Below are positions 33,810-43,917 of a stretch of 64,000 nucleotides of DNA, piece by piece. This stretch comes from Chloranthus sessilifolius (lineage: Eukaryota > Streptophyta > Magnoliopsida > Chloranthales > Chloranthaceae): NCBI GenBank assembly GCA_021018995.1, contig CM037584.1, positions 174,114,317 to 174,178,316 of the forward strand, read 5' to 3'. Position 1 is the first letter of the stretch, and the number at the start of each line of letters is the position of its first letter. The notes under the pieces were generated by a model that saw only the letters and a program-made list of their open reading frames with translations, made no database searches and was not told the DNA's origin. A program made the translations under genes and the position numbers.

Positions 33810-34604
33810 TAGGGCTCTCAATGGGCCGGATTAGGACCGGTCCTAACCTATCCGGGCCGGGTTCCCAATTTTTTCAGCCCGGCCCTAAACCGGGCTACAA
33901 TGTACTCAGCCCAAGCCCGACCCCTACCAGGCCGGGCTGGGCTTGGGTGTTTTTTCGGGCTTTCTTCCGACTTCTTTTTTTTTAATAAAATTTCATTAGG
34001 CCGTTTTTTCTAATGAAATTGGGTTAGGTTATTTTTTTTTTCTAATAAAAGTTTGAAGAAGGTTAAAAATTTAATTAAATAATTATATTACCATTATAGA
34101 GGCTCAAGTACATGATTTTATTCAAATATTTTATTTTAATTTGTTGCATAATGGTTATAATAGACAACGGTGGCTTAAAAATCTATTAACAAGTCATCCA
34201 AGTTGTGTGGCTAAAAAGCTATGCAACGGTTGCTTGAAAATAAATTAAGTCATCCAATTTGTCCAACCAAAAAATATATGTACAAGGTTATTGCGCTTTT
34301 GACTTAAATGCCCCAAGTTTAAACCATTCAACGGTTTAATCTCAGGAAATTTAAGTAAATCATATTTAATTATATAAAAAAATTATAATTTTAAAAAGAT
34401 AAGTATAATATATATAAAATATCCGGGCCGGGTGCAGGCTGGATGTTGCAACACTCAACCCAAGCCCGGCCCGGATTTATCTGGGGTTGCAACATGCTTA
34501 GCCCGATCCCAATATCGGGCCGGGTTTGCTTAATAAAAAATACCACTTTTTCCGGGCCGGGTGCTGGCCAAAATCCGGGTTGGCCCGGCCCATTGAGAGC
34601 CCTA
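33810..34604. mobile_element. hAT-type MITE, TAGGGCTCTCAATGGGCC family
   Basis: GTGGTAGT flanks the element perfectly (33802-33809 and 34605-34612), an 8-bp duplication. Ends are perfect inverted repeats: TAGGGCTCTCAATGGGCCGG on the left, TAGGGCTCTCAATGGGCCGG read inward on the right. Subterminal CCGGGCCGGG and GGCCCGGCCC runs make it locally GC-rich; the centre is AT-rich. 795 bp, no coding capacity. A half copy lies at 60207. Confidence 0.93.
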
Positions 34605-34612
34605 GTGGTAGT

Positions 34613-34798
34613 AGACTTCTTGCTGTCAATATAGAAGTTCAACACATTCTCACCATAGTCAATTCCTCATTGACTAAGGATTAGTTGATTGCCAGTAGAA
34701 GTTAGCGGTTGTACAGTCAATGATGTATCAACAAACCATAGTCACTTAAGATACTACACTCAAATTTGAGCTCTAATTTTTAATAATTCTCTGTAAGG
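34613..34798. other. Short spacer between two mobile elements
   Basis: No feature recognised. Confidence 0.4.
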
Positions 34799-35221
34799 GA
34801 GCCATTACTTGCACACAAGAAGTTGGCCCTTAGACATAGTTTAAAAGAAAGACTTGGTATTTTGGGGAACTGTCTCATGTGAAAACATCATCTAAGCCGT
34901 CTAATTTGAAGTCATGATCTAAAGATTTTAGGTGTAAAAGATTGGCACAAAACACGATCTTTATCATATGGTTCAACGCAACCAAAGGCTATTGTTTGAT
35001 TCTACAGTTGATTATAGTTTTTTTTTATAGTTGTTGATTACGCTGAAGAATATGATAGAGATCGTGTTATGTGCCAATCTTTTGCACCTAAGATCTTTAG
35101 ATTGTGGCCTTCAAATCAGACGGCATAGATGGTGTTTTCACATGGGGCAGGTCTTCCAAATACCAAGTTTTTCTTTTAACCTATGCACAAGGGCCAATTT
35201 CCCGTGTGCAAGTAATGGCTC
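34799..35221. mobile_element. Foldback MITE, GAGCCATTACTTGCACAC family
   Basis: GAGCCATTACTTGCACAC at the left end is matched exactly by the inverse of the right end (35204-35221). The arms, about 190 nt each, pair at roughly four bases in five, through TTAAAAGAAAGACTTGGTATTT, CATGTGAAAACA and AAAAGATTGGCACA. A short centre lies at about 34995-35040. The open frames reported on this stretch (35031-35459) run over the arm and are not genes. A larger split relative lies at 28627-30443. Confidence 0.85.
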
Positions 35222-35938
35222 TGTTCTTTGTACAATACCTCTTTTTAATTTCCCTTTTTCTTTTGCTACAAATCGAGGAATGCTTCTCCCTGGATACATA
35301 TTGGGGAACAATTCTTTCCCCAGTCACAAGTTGACTCGACACTATTGCCTTCCAAGTCACTTCAGAGTCACAAGTTGGCAAGATATGCTCAAACACTCCA
35401 CATGGCTGGTCATAAAACAGCCCAAAATTCATGGCAACCTGAGGACCCTAACCATTTGATAGTTGATACAACAGCAAAAAATAAATGGTATTAAAATGCA
35501 TGACCAACAGCTACATTTACATAGAAAAAGTGTCACTGAAAGGTTGGATTTTCTAAACTCTAAATGACATATTTTTTGGGGTATAGCCAATCCATATGGT
35601 GGCTTCACATGTTGATAGTGAAAATTAACCAGACTTATGCCGCATAAGCCTATATGAGCCCATCTCATAAAGCCCTCTTCGGAATTTCTCATTACATAAC
35701 AACTCTATATTAAACCCTACAAAAACTGAAGCAACATCCTCAACTCAAAAGCTAGAATCTAGATACAGACAAAATATATTATAATTGTCATAAGTTTTTC
35801 CGGAACCAATATTGAAAAGAAAAGCATCCATGAATTGCCCACAAAGATCGGTGGTAGAATGCGATTTGTAAATCACGTCATCACTACATAAACAACTATC
35901 AATTTGTTCTTCATTAGATAAAAAATATAGCAAAATAT
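35222..35938. other. Leader intron, unassigned
   Basis: No recognisable element or gene. Confidence 0.4.
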
Positions 35939-36320
35939 TGTTAAGGTCCTAAACAATACTCCAAAAATGCCTACGCATTAGTAGAGGGGGAAGTTAATTC
36001 CTTATTACTTTGGGGTCATAACAAACCACCACGCTCGTCTGCTGCAGCTCTCACTCCGGTACCCCCTTTGGGGCTCCCAGGTAGCGCCTTCCTCAGGTTG
36101 CCCCTTTTGAGAATCCACGGACGGTGGCCCACTCTGTGTCAACTTCCACTCTAGGGCCCCGCCTCAAGTTATCCCCTTCCCCAGGTCGCCCCTTCTATGA
36201 CTCGAACTCGAGAAGCGGTGCTGACTTTGATACCGTTTGTTAAGGTTAGCCAATATTCCAAAAATGCCTAGGCGTTAGTGGGGCAGGAAGTTAATTCCTT
36301 CTTACTTTGGGGTCGTAACA
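35939..36320 (-). mobile_element. TRIM (miniature LTR retrotransposon)
   Basis: Two direct repeats of 85 and 83 bp (35939-36023 and 36238-36320) begin TGTTAAGGT and end TAACA, the TG...CA form of LTRs, and share ATTCCAAAAATGCCTA-, GGAAGTTAATTCCTT- and TACTTTGGGGTC-type blocks. On the minus strand, directly behind the 36238-36320 repeat, GGTATCAAAGTCAGC resembles the primer-binding site for initiator methionine tRNA, so that repeat is the 5' LTR. The 214-bp interior has no coding capacity. The flanks AATAT and AATAC are a near-perfect 5-bp duplication. It sits in the kinase leader intron, same orientation. Confidence 0.85.
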
Positions 36321-36761
36321 AATACCTAGGCTGATCCAAATGGCTCCAAGACACATATTGTCAATAAAAAAGGAAACCTTACCAATAAATAAGTCGATCT
36401 ATTTATAGAGAAAATAATAAATAAAAAAAATAGGATGCATCTATTCCCGGTAATAGAAAACATGCGTTTGACTACAATCTGCCAGTTCGCTGTTATTACC
36501 ATCAACAAGTGATCTATCCTCACCATAATAATATTCAACTATTTAAATTTTTCAGATCAACAAGATGTCATTTTAATTCATTATAATTCATTAAAAACAT
36601 ATAATATATACAGAAATACAACCAAATAAAGATCAAACCCTAAACTAGAAAACAAGAAACGATTGAAAGTTGAAACAACAACACAATTTACAGATCGAAA
36701 CCGACGAAGTTGAAACATTAGAAATCGAACCGCAGAAATTAAACAAGAAGATGTGACTCAC

Positions 36762-36874
36762 CATCGATGTGAACGAACATGAAACGAAAACGAAGAACAA
36801 CTGAAGAATTATGCATATATAACCTAAATCGCCATTAAAGCTAATTTACAGGAGAGAGAGAGAGAGAGAGAGAG
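36762..36874 (-). promoter_or_regulatory. Probable kinase leader exon and core promoter region
   Basis: On the minus strand a (CT)n run (36874-36852) is followed by a TATATA-like site near 36812-36822 and a pyrimidine-rich leader ending in a strong donor ATG|GTGAGTC (exon end 36762). Pyrimidine patches of this type are common around plant transcription starts. The nearest downstream acceptor for a leader intron is that at 30852, a gap of 5.9 kb. The leader holds an ATG at 36778-36780 that could open a short upstream ORF. Not proven to belong to the kinase. Confidence 0.55.
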
Positions 36875-38431
36875 GATGTGGTCCCCGCCTCTACGATATA
36901 TTCTATTGTACGGCGAAATTACGGAGATGCCCCAAACTTGGAAACGAATGAGGTTGAATTGGGTACACGAGCCGTCTAACGCCGGCTGGACACGGACTCA
37001 ATACACACCGTTGGTCAAAAGTATATGTGCACGAATTTTAAGGTTTCTTCGGATGATCATGAAATTTTCCTGATAATCTGATTGGCTACAATTCTGGAAA
37101 TCTGAGTGCATTCAAATTTCTAATATTTCCGAGGGCAATATCGGTTGCAGGGTAACGCATCCGTTTTCTTGCTCGTATGCTGGGAGCCGCAACATGTAAG
37201 GTTGTTTTATGTTTGCTAGCAAATATAGGTGCCTCTCAACTGAAAACTACACCGCTCCTTGTTTAAGCGAGGTGCTTACTTTGGGTGGGCAAGATGCAGT
37301 TTTGGTCGATAAGTCAACTCCTCTCATCGAAATGAACTAACATCTGAAGAAGTCAATAGAGTCGCACGGGTGTAGTTGAGTGCTAAACCCCACGGACTTT
37401 TCAAGCAAGAGGACCAGCATTCTTAGTTGGTCTGGAAGGCTCTACGGTCCCTGCAGAAGGCATTGAGGTGATGGCGAGGATCTCCTGTCCCATCATATTT
37501 ACTAAACTTTAAGATTTTAAGCCCAAAAGGGACAGTGACCTCGGAGAACCTACAAAAGTCTCTAAAAGTTGATTTATGCTCCTGACTGGCGTATTTGCTC
37601 AAAGTTTTAACCTTGAGGTATGGCTGACTGAGGAACCAATTAGGGGTTGCCCCAGAGCTTGGGTTTGGGTTAAGTTGGAATGCAAAATTTTAGGTCATCG
37701 TCCCATAATAGAGTCTGGTTTTGACATGGAATGGTCGTTCCTATAGGATTTGGTGAGGTTTGAATTGGGGTTCCGAACAGGGTTATGTGTCTTTCTAAAT
37801 TGGGAGGTGAGGCCTGATTGAAGTCAGGTTGGTACATTTCACATGTGGGATGAGCCCCCTGGCTAAATTTGAGCCTTCCATTGGGTAGTAGTATTTCGAG
37901 GTTTTCTCAGGTTCCTTGTGGGGGCTGACAATCTTGCCTAGCACTCTTTTGAACCTATCGGTGAGATGTTTTTGAGTTTGGTCAAACTCTTGAGTTTTCT
38001 TAGTTTGTTGCACAAAACACAAATTTGTGTTCTTTTTTTTTGAAATGATAATTTTTTTTTTTGTGTTCTTAAGTTCTCTTAATCCCAGTTTTGAAGGATA
38101 TTTTAGCTTCAGTATTTTGAGCTCGGATTCTTGCATTTTTTAGTCTTTTATTAGGAAATTGACATGTCGCTTTCACTCAAAAATGCTTAAAAAACACATA
38201 TTCCTAAGAACACTCACAAACAAAGGAAAAGGGTGGAAAAGGTCAGAAGACACTATTCTGAGTCAACAACTCAAATTGTTGTAAGATGAATCAGCATATT
38301 CATCTTACAAAAGACTCAGGAATGCTGGAAACCCGAGCTCAAAATACTGAAGTTGAAATATCAAACAGAATGGGATACACAATTGTCAACTGAATATCCA
38401 AGTGGCACGTCAACATTTAGATGTACGGGTA
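36875..38431. other. Upstream flank of the kinase, no gene seen
   Basis: Holds no recognised gene. Near 38090-38130 and 38335-38375 a block with CTTCAGTATTTTGAGCTCGG occurs in opposite orientations, so a small inverted-repeat element may lie between. Otherwise unassigned. Confidence 0.4.
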
Positions 38432-38868
38432 AAGGAGGGGTCGGGTTTGGGCCGGCTCAGTGTTTTTATATTTTTACATTTTTTTGACAAATAATTCTCA
38501 TTGCTCCTAGATTACAAATATATGCATATTTCATTTTACTTTCTATAATTTAAAATTGCAAATGAAAAATTAATGAAACAATATATTAAAGGAAAACGCA
38601 ACACAAAAAGAGAAAACCAAAATAGTAGAATGAACTTGACGGATCGAGTAATTCAACCAAAAACTTTTGACACTTTAACTGTCATTGAATCTTTACTGTC
38701 ATTTTTAGGATTGTAAGAGTCTCAAAAACTTCCATAAATAAGTTCATTGGATAGTTCTCAACAAGTAAATCAAAATTGATAGGTCACAACTAAAAAATAG
38801 AGCTATAACAAGCCCGAAATCATTGTTTTAAGTTAGGTCATTTCCCAAAAAATTGTATTATATATATC

Positions 38869-39212
38869 GGGAGCCGATTAGGTCCTCCAAGATACACATG
38901 GAGCTCCACGTGGCACCCAAAACACTGTTTGGGTGCCACGTGGAGCACAGGTGAACGGTTTAGATTAATATTTTAAAAAAAAAAATTGAAAAAAGCTTTT
39001 TAAACCCACAAGTCAAAGTTTGACGGATTTCATTAGTTCACATTTCACGGTTCAAAAAACACACAGTGGAGATGAGTTTTCAATTTTTTTTTTTCAAAGA
39101 TGATCTAAACAATGCACCCGAACTCCATGTGATATTGAAACAATATCTTGGCTACCATGTGGAGCTCCACGTGGAAGCTTGGAGGACGATAACCGTCCTC
39201 CCATGGAGGACG

Positions 39213-39213
<1 letters not shown>
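38869..39213 (-). mobile_element. (TA)n-targeting MITE (Micron-like), copy A
   Basis: A 345-bp unit between a short TATATAT on the left and a (TA)n(GA)n run on the right. It starts GGGAGCCGATTAGGTCCTCC and ends with CCTCCCATGGAGGACGG. Internal landmarks shared with copies B-D: GTGGAGCTCCACGTGG, CACCCAAAACACT, ACTCATCTCCAC, and CATGGAGGACG. It lies in the opposite orientation to B-D. No coding capacity. Confidence 0.8.

Positions 39214-39220
<7 letters not shown>

Positions 39221-39298
<78 letters not shown>
39221..39298. repeat. (TA)n(GA)n microsatellite
   Basis: About 21 TA units followed by about 18 GA units; abuts Micron-like copy A. Confidence 0.95.
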
Positions 39299-39302
<4 letters not shown>

Positions 39303-39357
39303 GTCAAAAATCCGGTCGGGCCAAAATTGGACTAGAGAATCATCTGGGTCAATACGT

Positions 39358-40203
39358 TTGGCCTTATTCAGGTGTTTCTGTCACTTTCCCAATAAATACA
39401 CAAAATCTGAGCACCTCATTTTCTATCAAAAAGTGGCTTCATCACAAATTCGTTACCTGAAAAAACCTGTTTTTGAGTTATACAGAAAATGCATTTTTTA
39501 AGCAAACAAGCAATTTCCTATGTTTTTCAGCTACAGAGAAAGTAGCTCATTACTCATATTTTTCCTCTACTCAGAAAGACAACTTTCTGAGCAATTTGCT
39601 CCAAAAATTTAAGACTCACTTTCCGCAAAAAAATGTCTAGAATTTAGCACTTTCTCTATTGTCAAATCGAGCCATAAGGTTTGCCTGACCCAATGAGGGT
39701 TGTGACCCGACCCATGACCCACACCAACCCAACTGAGACCTGATCCATGACCCAAAAAAGAAATGCAAATATTGGAATGGGAAAGAGTGGAACCTACAGC
39801 CTAATGGCCTAGTTCGGTAGAGAAGAAAGTGCCAAATTCTTGGCATTTTCCTTGAAAAGTGGGTTTTCCTTCTCGGAAATCACTTTCCTCTGTTTTAAAA
39901 TTCATGTGGGCCTCACGCCAGACTAGAAGTTTATGCAGAAAGTGGGCCTTAAACTTTCAAAGCAAATTGCTCAAAAAGTTATTTTCTAGGTAGAGGAAAA
40001 GTATGAGTGATGAAGCCACTTTCTGTGTAACTCAAAAACAAAGAAAATTACTTTTTTGCTCAGAAAATGCATTTTATATGTAACTCAAAAACAAAATTTT
40101 CAAGGTAAGGAATCCATAATGAAGCCATTTTCTAACAAAAAATGTGGTGTTCACATTCTGTGCATTTTCCGAGAAAGTGGCAGAATAACTTGAACATGGC
40201 CAA
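39358..40203. mobile_element. Long-arm foldback element
   Basis: The left arm (about 39358-39630) returns inverted at about 39945-40203: pairs include AAAATGCATTTT, TACTCATATTTTTCCTCTAC against the inverse of GTAGAGGAAAAGTATGAGTG, AGCAATTTGCT, and GTTTTTGAGTTA. Outer ends pair as TTGGCC / GGCCAA. The centre has a smaller palindromic stretch near 39800-39890. Part or all may belong to composite copy 1. Confidence 0.75.
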
Positions 40204-40380
40204 TAGTATAAAACAAAACACTATCAATCACTTTACCAACTAAATCATTAGCTTTGATTTAACACTTTTTTATATTAAAATTAATATTAACCAAGTCATA
40301 AAGACTAACAAGATTTGGTGGCCCCAAAAATTCCGGGGGCCGAGGCGGCCGTCTTGTGGGCCTTCCCCAGGGCCGGTTCT

Positions 40381-41771
40381 ACCTCGACCTCAATCCATAC
40401 CTAATCAGACCCATTTAATGAAGCCCTCAACATGAATTAAAACGTTTAGCAAAAGTTCATGCTAGGTCGGGTTGGTTTCGGATGATTAGAACTCTAGTAT
40501 ACATAGTTGTCATCACATTTTCTTTATCAGTTTGAAATCAAAAGTGCATCAATCGGATGATTAGAAACTTCAATCAAGAATCAATGTTTCTTCTGGCCAA
40601 GACATGTCTCAGTAATAGGCTTCTAATTGACCTACTTTAATTGATAAACATGTGAACGCCACTTGGCTTTGCCCGTGGATGGCCACAGGCTACTCTAATT
40701 AAGGGGGTCAGAGCTGTCATTAGTCAACCTCTTATAGAAATGATGGAAAGGTTGCCGCATGTATAAAATAATGACATGTGGACCAGAGTGTGGTATATGA
40801 GCCCTGCTTGGAACACCAATTCATGATTTATATAGGGAAAAATTATGTTATGCCTATTATATTTTTAGCAAGTTGCGTTAAGTTTATATCAAATTAGCCT
40901 CTTTATCTGTATAAGGTGTAGGTTGGGTTTTATTAGTTAACCCTCACCACTATAATTATGCTCTTTCATGCTGCTATGCAATGGTCAAAAGTGTATGCGT
41001 GCTTATTCTTCAGTTCTCAAATTGTCTCGACCGAATGGCCTTATTGAAAAAAAGAAAAGAAAAAGTTAGTCTCTTTGAAATTCATTCATTCAAAATTTAT
41101 ATTGATCTTTTGGTAGGTATTTGTGATCTCTGCCTACTTGATTACTGAAGTTGCCTATGTCTCAAATTCACTAAAACACATTGACTCCATAAAAATAGAG
41201 AATGAAAAACTTACCGTCTAATGGTACGCTAATGTTCTCAGGATCTTTTGTGTTGAAGATTAGGGTGAAAAGTGGTACATATGCAAAAATAAGTAGTCCT
41301 AAAATCACATAACACACATCATGCTCGAGCATGATTTTAGGAGGATTTTTTGGGATATGTGTAATGTGGAATCAAAAGATGGCAGTCTGGTCTCAAGATT
41401 GGCTTTCAGTAATTATATAGGCGCGAACATAGGTACCCTTTCTTGTTTATTTGTCTTTCTATTGCATTGTCATGTGGGCACAAATTTATATAGGGATTTT
41501 TATACTTACCTCCAAGATGTGTTGTATTTATACTTCACCCCCTGTGTTTCATCTTTTTATATTGTGGTCCTTATTTTTATGTTTTCTTCGTATTTTGCCC
41601 ATATAGTGACGAATCAATTGTTGACTATTCTAAAATAAAACTTTGATTGCTTAAAATCAAATGATGGAGATCATTTTTCACCGTAATTTTCTACCCAATG
41701 AATTTTGAGATCATGAGTCTACCATCAGACGATAAGATTTTAATTCACATGACATACATATTGAAAGGTTC
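40381..41771. other. Intergenic, unassigned
   Basis: No gene or mobile element recognised. The frame at 41321-41638 (105 codons) has no known domain and is AT-rich with random composition. Confidence 0.4.
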
Positions 41772-41962
41772 AACATTTAGGCCGAAAACTGAAAATTTTG
41801 GCCGAAATTTTCGATTTCGGTCCTCACTGAAACCGAAAGGAAAACTCTAATTATCGGTTGTTATCAGCACTGTAGTAAGATTTCGGTCGAAATCAAAAAT
41901 TTTGGTTTCGATTCCCACCGAAACTAAAATGAAATCCGAAATTTTGAACCTTGATTTTCACA
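41772..41962. mobile_element. Likely hAT MITE, relative of 22553-22720
   Basis: AAGGTTCAACATTT at the left faces CAAGGTTCAAAATTTCGG read inward from the right. The interior is made of GAAATTTTCG and CGGTTTCGRT blocks in both orientations, as at 22553-22720. No target duplication recognised. Confidence 0.65.
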
Positions 41963-42639
41963 CCAAAGTGAACCTACTTATGCCAAAAACTCACCCTGCC
42001 CTTTTGGAAGAACAGAGTACCACTGCAGCCACGGTTTTAAATATCAGTCGAACCCATTATTACGTAGTCAGGAATTCTGGAAAAATCCGTGAAATTCAGC
42101 AAAAAGTCGGGAAGCATTTGAGAAAGAGTAACAGAAATATTTAAAAATATTAAAAATATAATATTTTTTGATTAAAATGAGAAAAAAATCAGAAAGAATT
42201 TATAAAAAATGTATTTAAAAGGTAAAAAATCACAAATTTTCAAAAATATTTGACGCGTTTTAAACATGTTTATAACGTTTTATGAGAAAACGCATTTTAA
42301 ATGATTTTTTTTTTTAAATAGCCGATTTTGATAACTATGCCCATATGTACATGGGTCTTGGTCTGTCCCGAGCCAATTTCAAGGCAAGATAAAAGTAAAG
42401 CATATAATATCAGCTGACATCGATATCATATCAGCCCATATCAGTCACTATAATTGATTTTAACATCGAAAATGTTCTCTAGTTAATATCAATTTATGTT
42501 TTTCTTAAAAGATTTTAAATGTTTTTTTTAAAAAAAATAAAAAAGGCTTAGAATATCTGTCCCAATAGCTGGTCCATGTTGATATTCATAATTATATATA
42601 TAGTTGACATTTATCAATTTTAAAACTTGACTATGACAC
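41963..42639. other. Intergenic, unassigned
   Basis: AT-rich with CATATCAG repeats near 42420-42450. No gene. Confidence 0.4.
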
Positions 42640-42957
42640 GGTTTCCAAAACCGAACCGAAATGAATTGATTAGGTTTTTTTTTCTTTGTTTTGAAACTGA
42701 AACCGAACCTAAACCCAAATATTTCGGGTTGTTTCGGTTCGACTTTGATTTTTTTACTATTATTTTATTTTATAATGCATTTTTTCGGTTTTTTCTTTAA
42801 ATATATATTTTTTCAGTTTTACCTCTTTGGTTTTGGGTTTTTGCCGCTCATAACCGAAACCAAACCAAACCTAACCGCTCCGAATCACTTTTCATTCTTG
42901 TTTAGATCGCTCTGTTTTCGGTTCAATTTCGGGTTTCAGGTCAAAGCTTGCATCTCT
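42640..42957. mobile_element. Degenerate GGTTCGG-type DNA element
   Basis: Many CGAACCGAAAC/GGTTTCGGTTCG blocks in both orientations and a right end CTTGCATCTCTA, the inverse of TAGAGATGCAAG. The element at 43137 opens with the closely similar TAGGGATGCAAG, so the two belong to one family. Boundaries on the left are uncertain. Confidence 0.5.
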
Positions 42958-43136
42958 AGCCTAGAGCTTCTCCCCTAAGAGCATGTCCATCAAGGAGAGC
43001 TAAATTTGGGTAGCTAAACACCACTTTAGCTACTACTGCAGTAAAAATCACTCCAACAGACACTCTATTTTAGCTACTCTTTTCTTTAAAATATTATTTT
43101 TCATTCTTATTTTATTATATTTTACTATCCACACTT

Positions 43137-43800
43137 AGGGATGCAAGTTCGATATACCGAACCGAACCAAACCTGAAATTTTTTGTGTTCAGTTCGATAC
43201 ACCCCAAACCGAAACCGAATCAAAACCCATTTGGTTCAGTTCATTTTTTTTTTTGAAATCGAAACCGATTTGGTTTGATTCGGTGTAAGTAAAATACCTA
43301 TTTTTTTTATTTTTTAGGGTATCTTTTCATTTTTTTCGGGTTTTTTTTCGGCTTCAACCCACCCAAACCGAACTGAATTGGGGTTCAGTTCGGTTTGTGT
43401 CGGTTTCGGTTCGGTTCAATTTTTTTCCTGAAACTAAAATCGATTTGGTTCGGTTCGGTTCAGTGTAGGTAAAATACCTACTTTTTTATTTTTTTAGGGT
43501 ATTTTTTTGGCTTTTTTGGTTTTTTTCGCTTTCAAGCCACCCAAATATAACCGAATTGGGGTTCGGTTTGGTTCGGTTTGTCGGGTTTTGGTGTGATTTG
43601 GTGTAGATAAAATACCTACTTTTTATTTTTATTTTTTTAGGGTATGTTTTTTTTTATTTTTTTGGATTATTTTTTTCATTTTCAAGCCATCCAAACCGAA
43701 CTGAATTGGGGTTCGGCTTGGTCCGGTTTGTGTTGGGTTTCGCTGCGATTCGGTCCGATTCAGGACTCTCGGATTTCGATGCAATTTCGATTTATTTTTA
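43137..43800. repeat. GGTTCGG element with threefold internal repeat
   Basis: Opens with TAGGGATGCAAGTTCG. Three imperfect copies of one unit start at 43283, 43463 and 43602: each has GTGTARRTAAAATACCTA, an AGGGTAT block, TCAAGCCACCCAAAYCGAA-like sequence and AATTGGGGTTCGG. No coding capacity; right end not clear. Confidence 0.7.
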
Positions 43801-43810
43801 TTTTATTATT

Positions 43811-43876
43811 TTACTATTAGATAAGAGGAGAGAGGAGAGAGGAGAGAGGAGAGAGGAGGGAGGGGAGAGAAAGAGA
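43811..43876. repeat. (GAGAGGA)n minisatellite
   Basis: About seven copies of a 7-bp purine unit GAGAGGA, then degenerate GGGAGAGA. Confidence 0.9.
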
Positions 43877-43917
43877 TCTATCTTTAAAAAAAAATATCAT
43901 TTTAATATTTAGCTACT

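Larger units (their letters stand above)
38432..40380. repeat. Composite repeat, copy 1
   Basis: The first 430 bases (38432-38860, with GCAACACAAAAAGAGAAAA, AAAGTTCATTGGATA-like and TTTTAAGTTAGG blocks) are shared with 46020-46440, and the far end (39640-39760 and 40250-40380, with CCCGACCCATGACCC, GGCCCCAAAAATT, and a closing CAGGGCCGG inverse) with 47990-48760. Between head and tail both copies carry a (TA)n hotspot with inserted elements. The extreme ends resemble an inverted pair of AGGGYCGGCCCTGAGATTTTGGGG type, so the whole may be one DNA element family. Confidence 0.6.

Noticed and set aside
35031..35459. 142-codon open frame
   Set aside because: The first part is the arm of the foldback element at 34799-35221, and a similar frame appears in the related arm near 30.3 kb; the frame is a product of the repeat.
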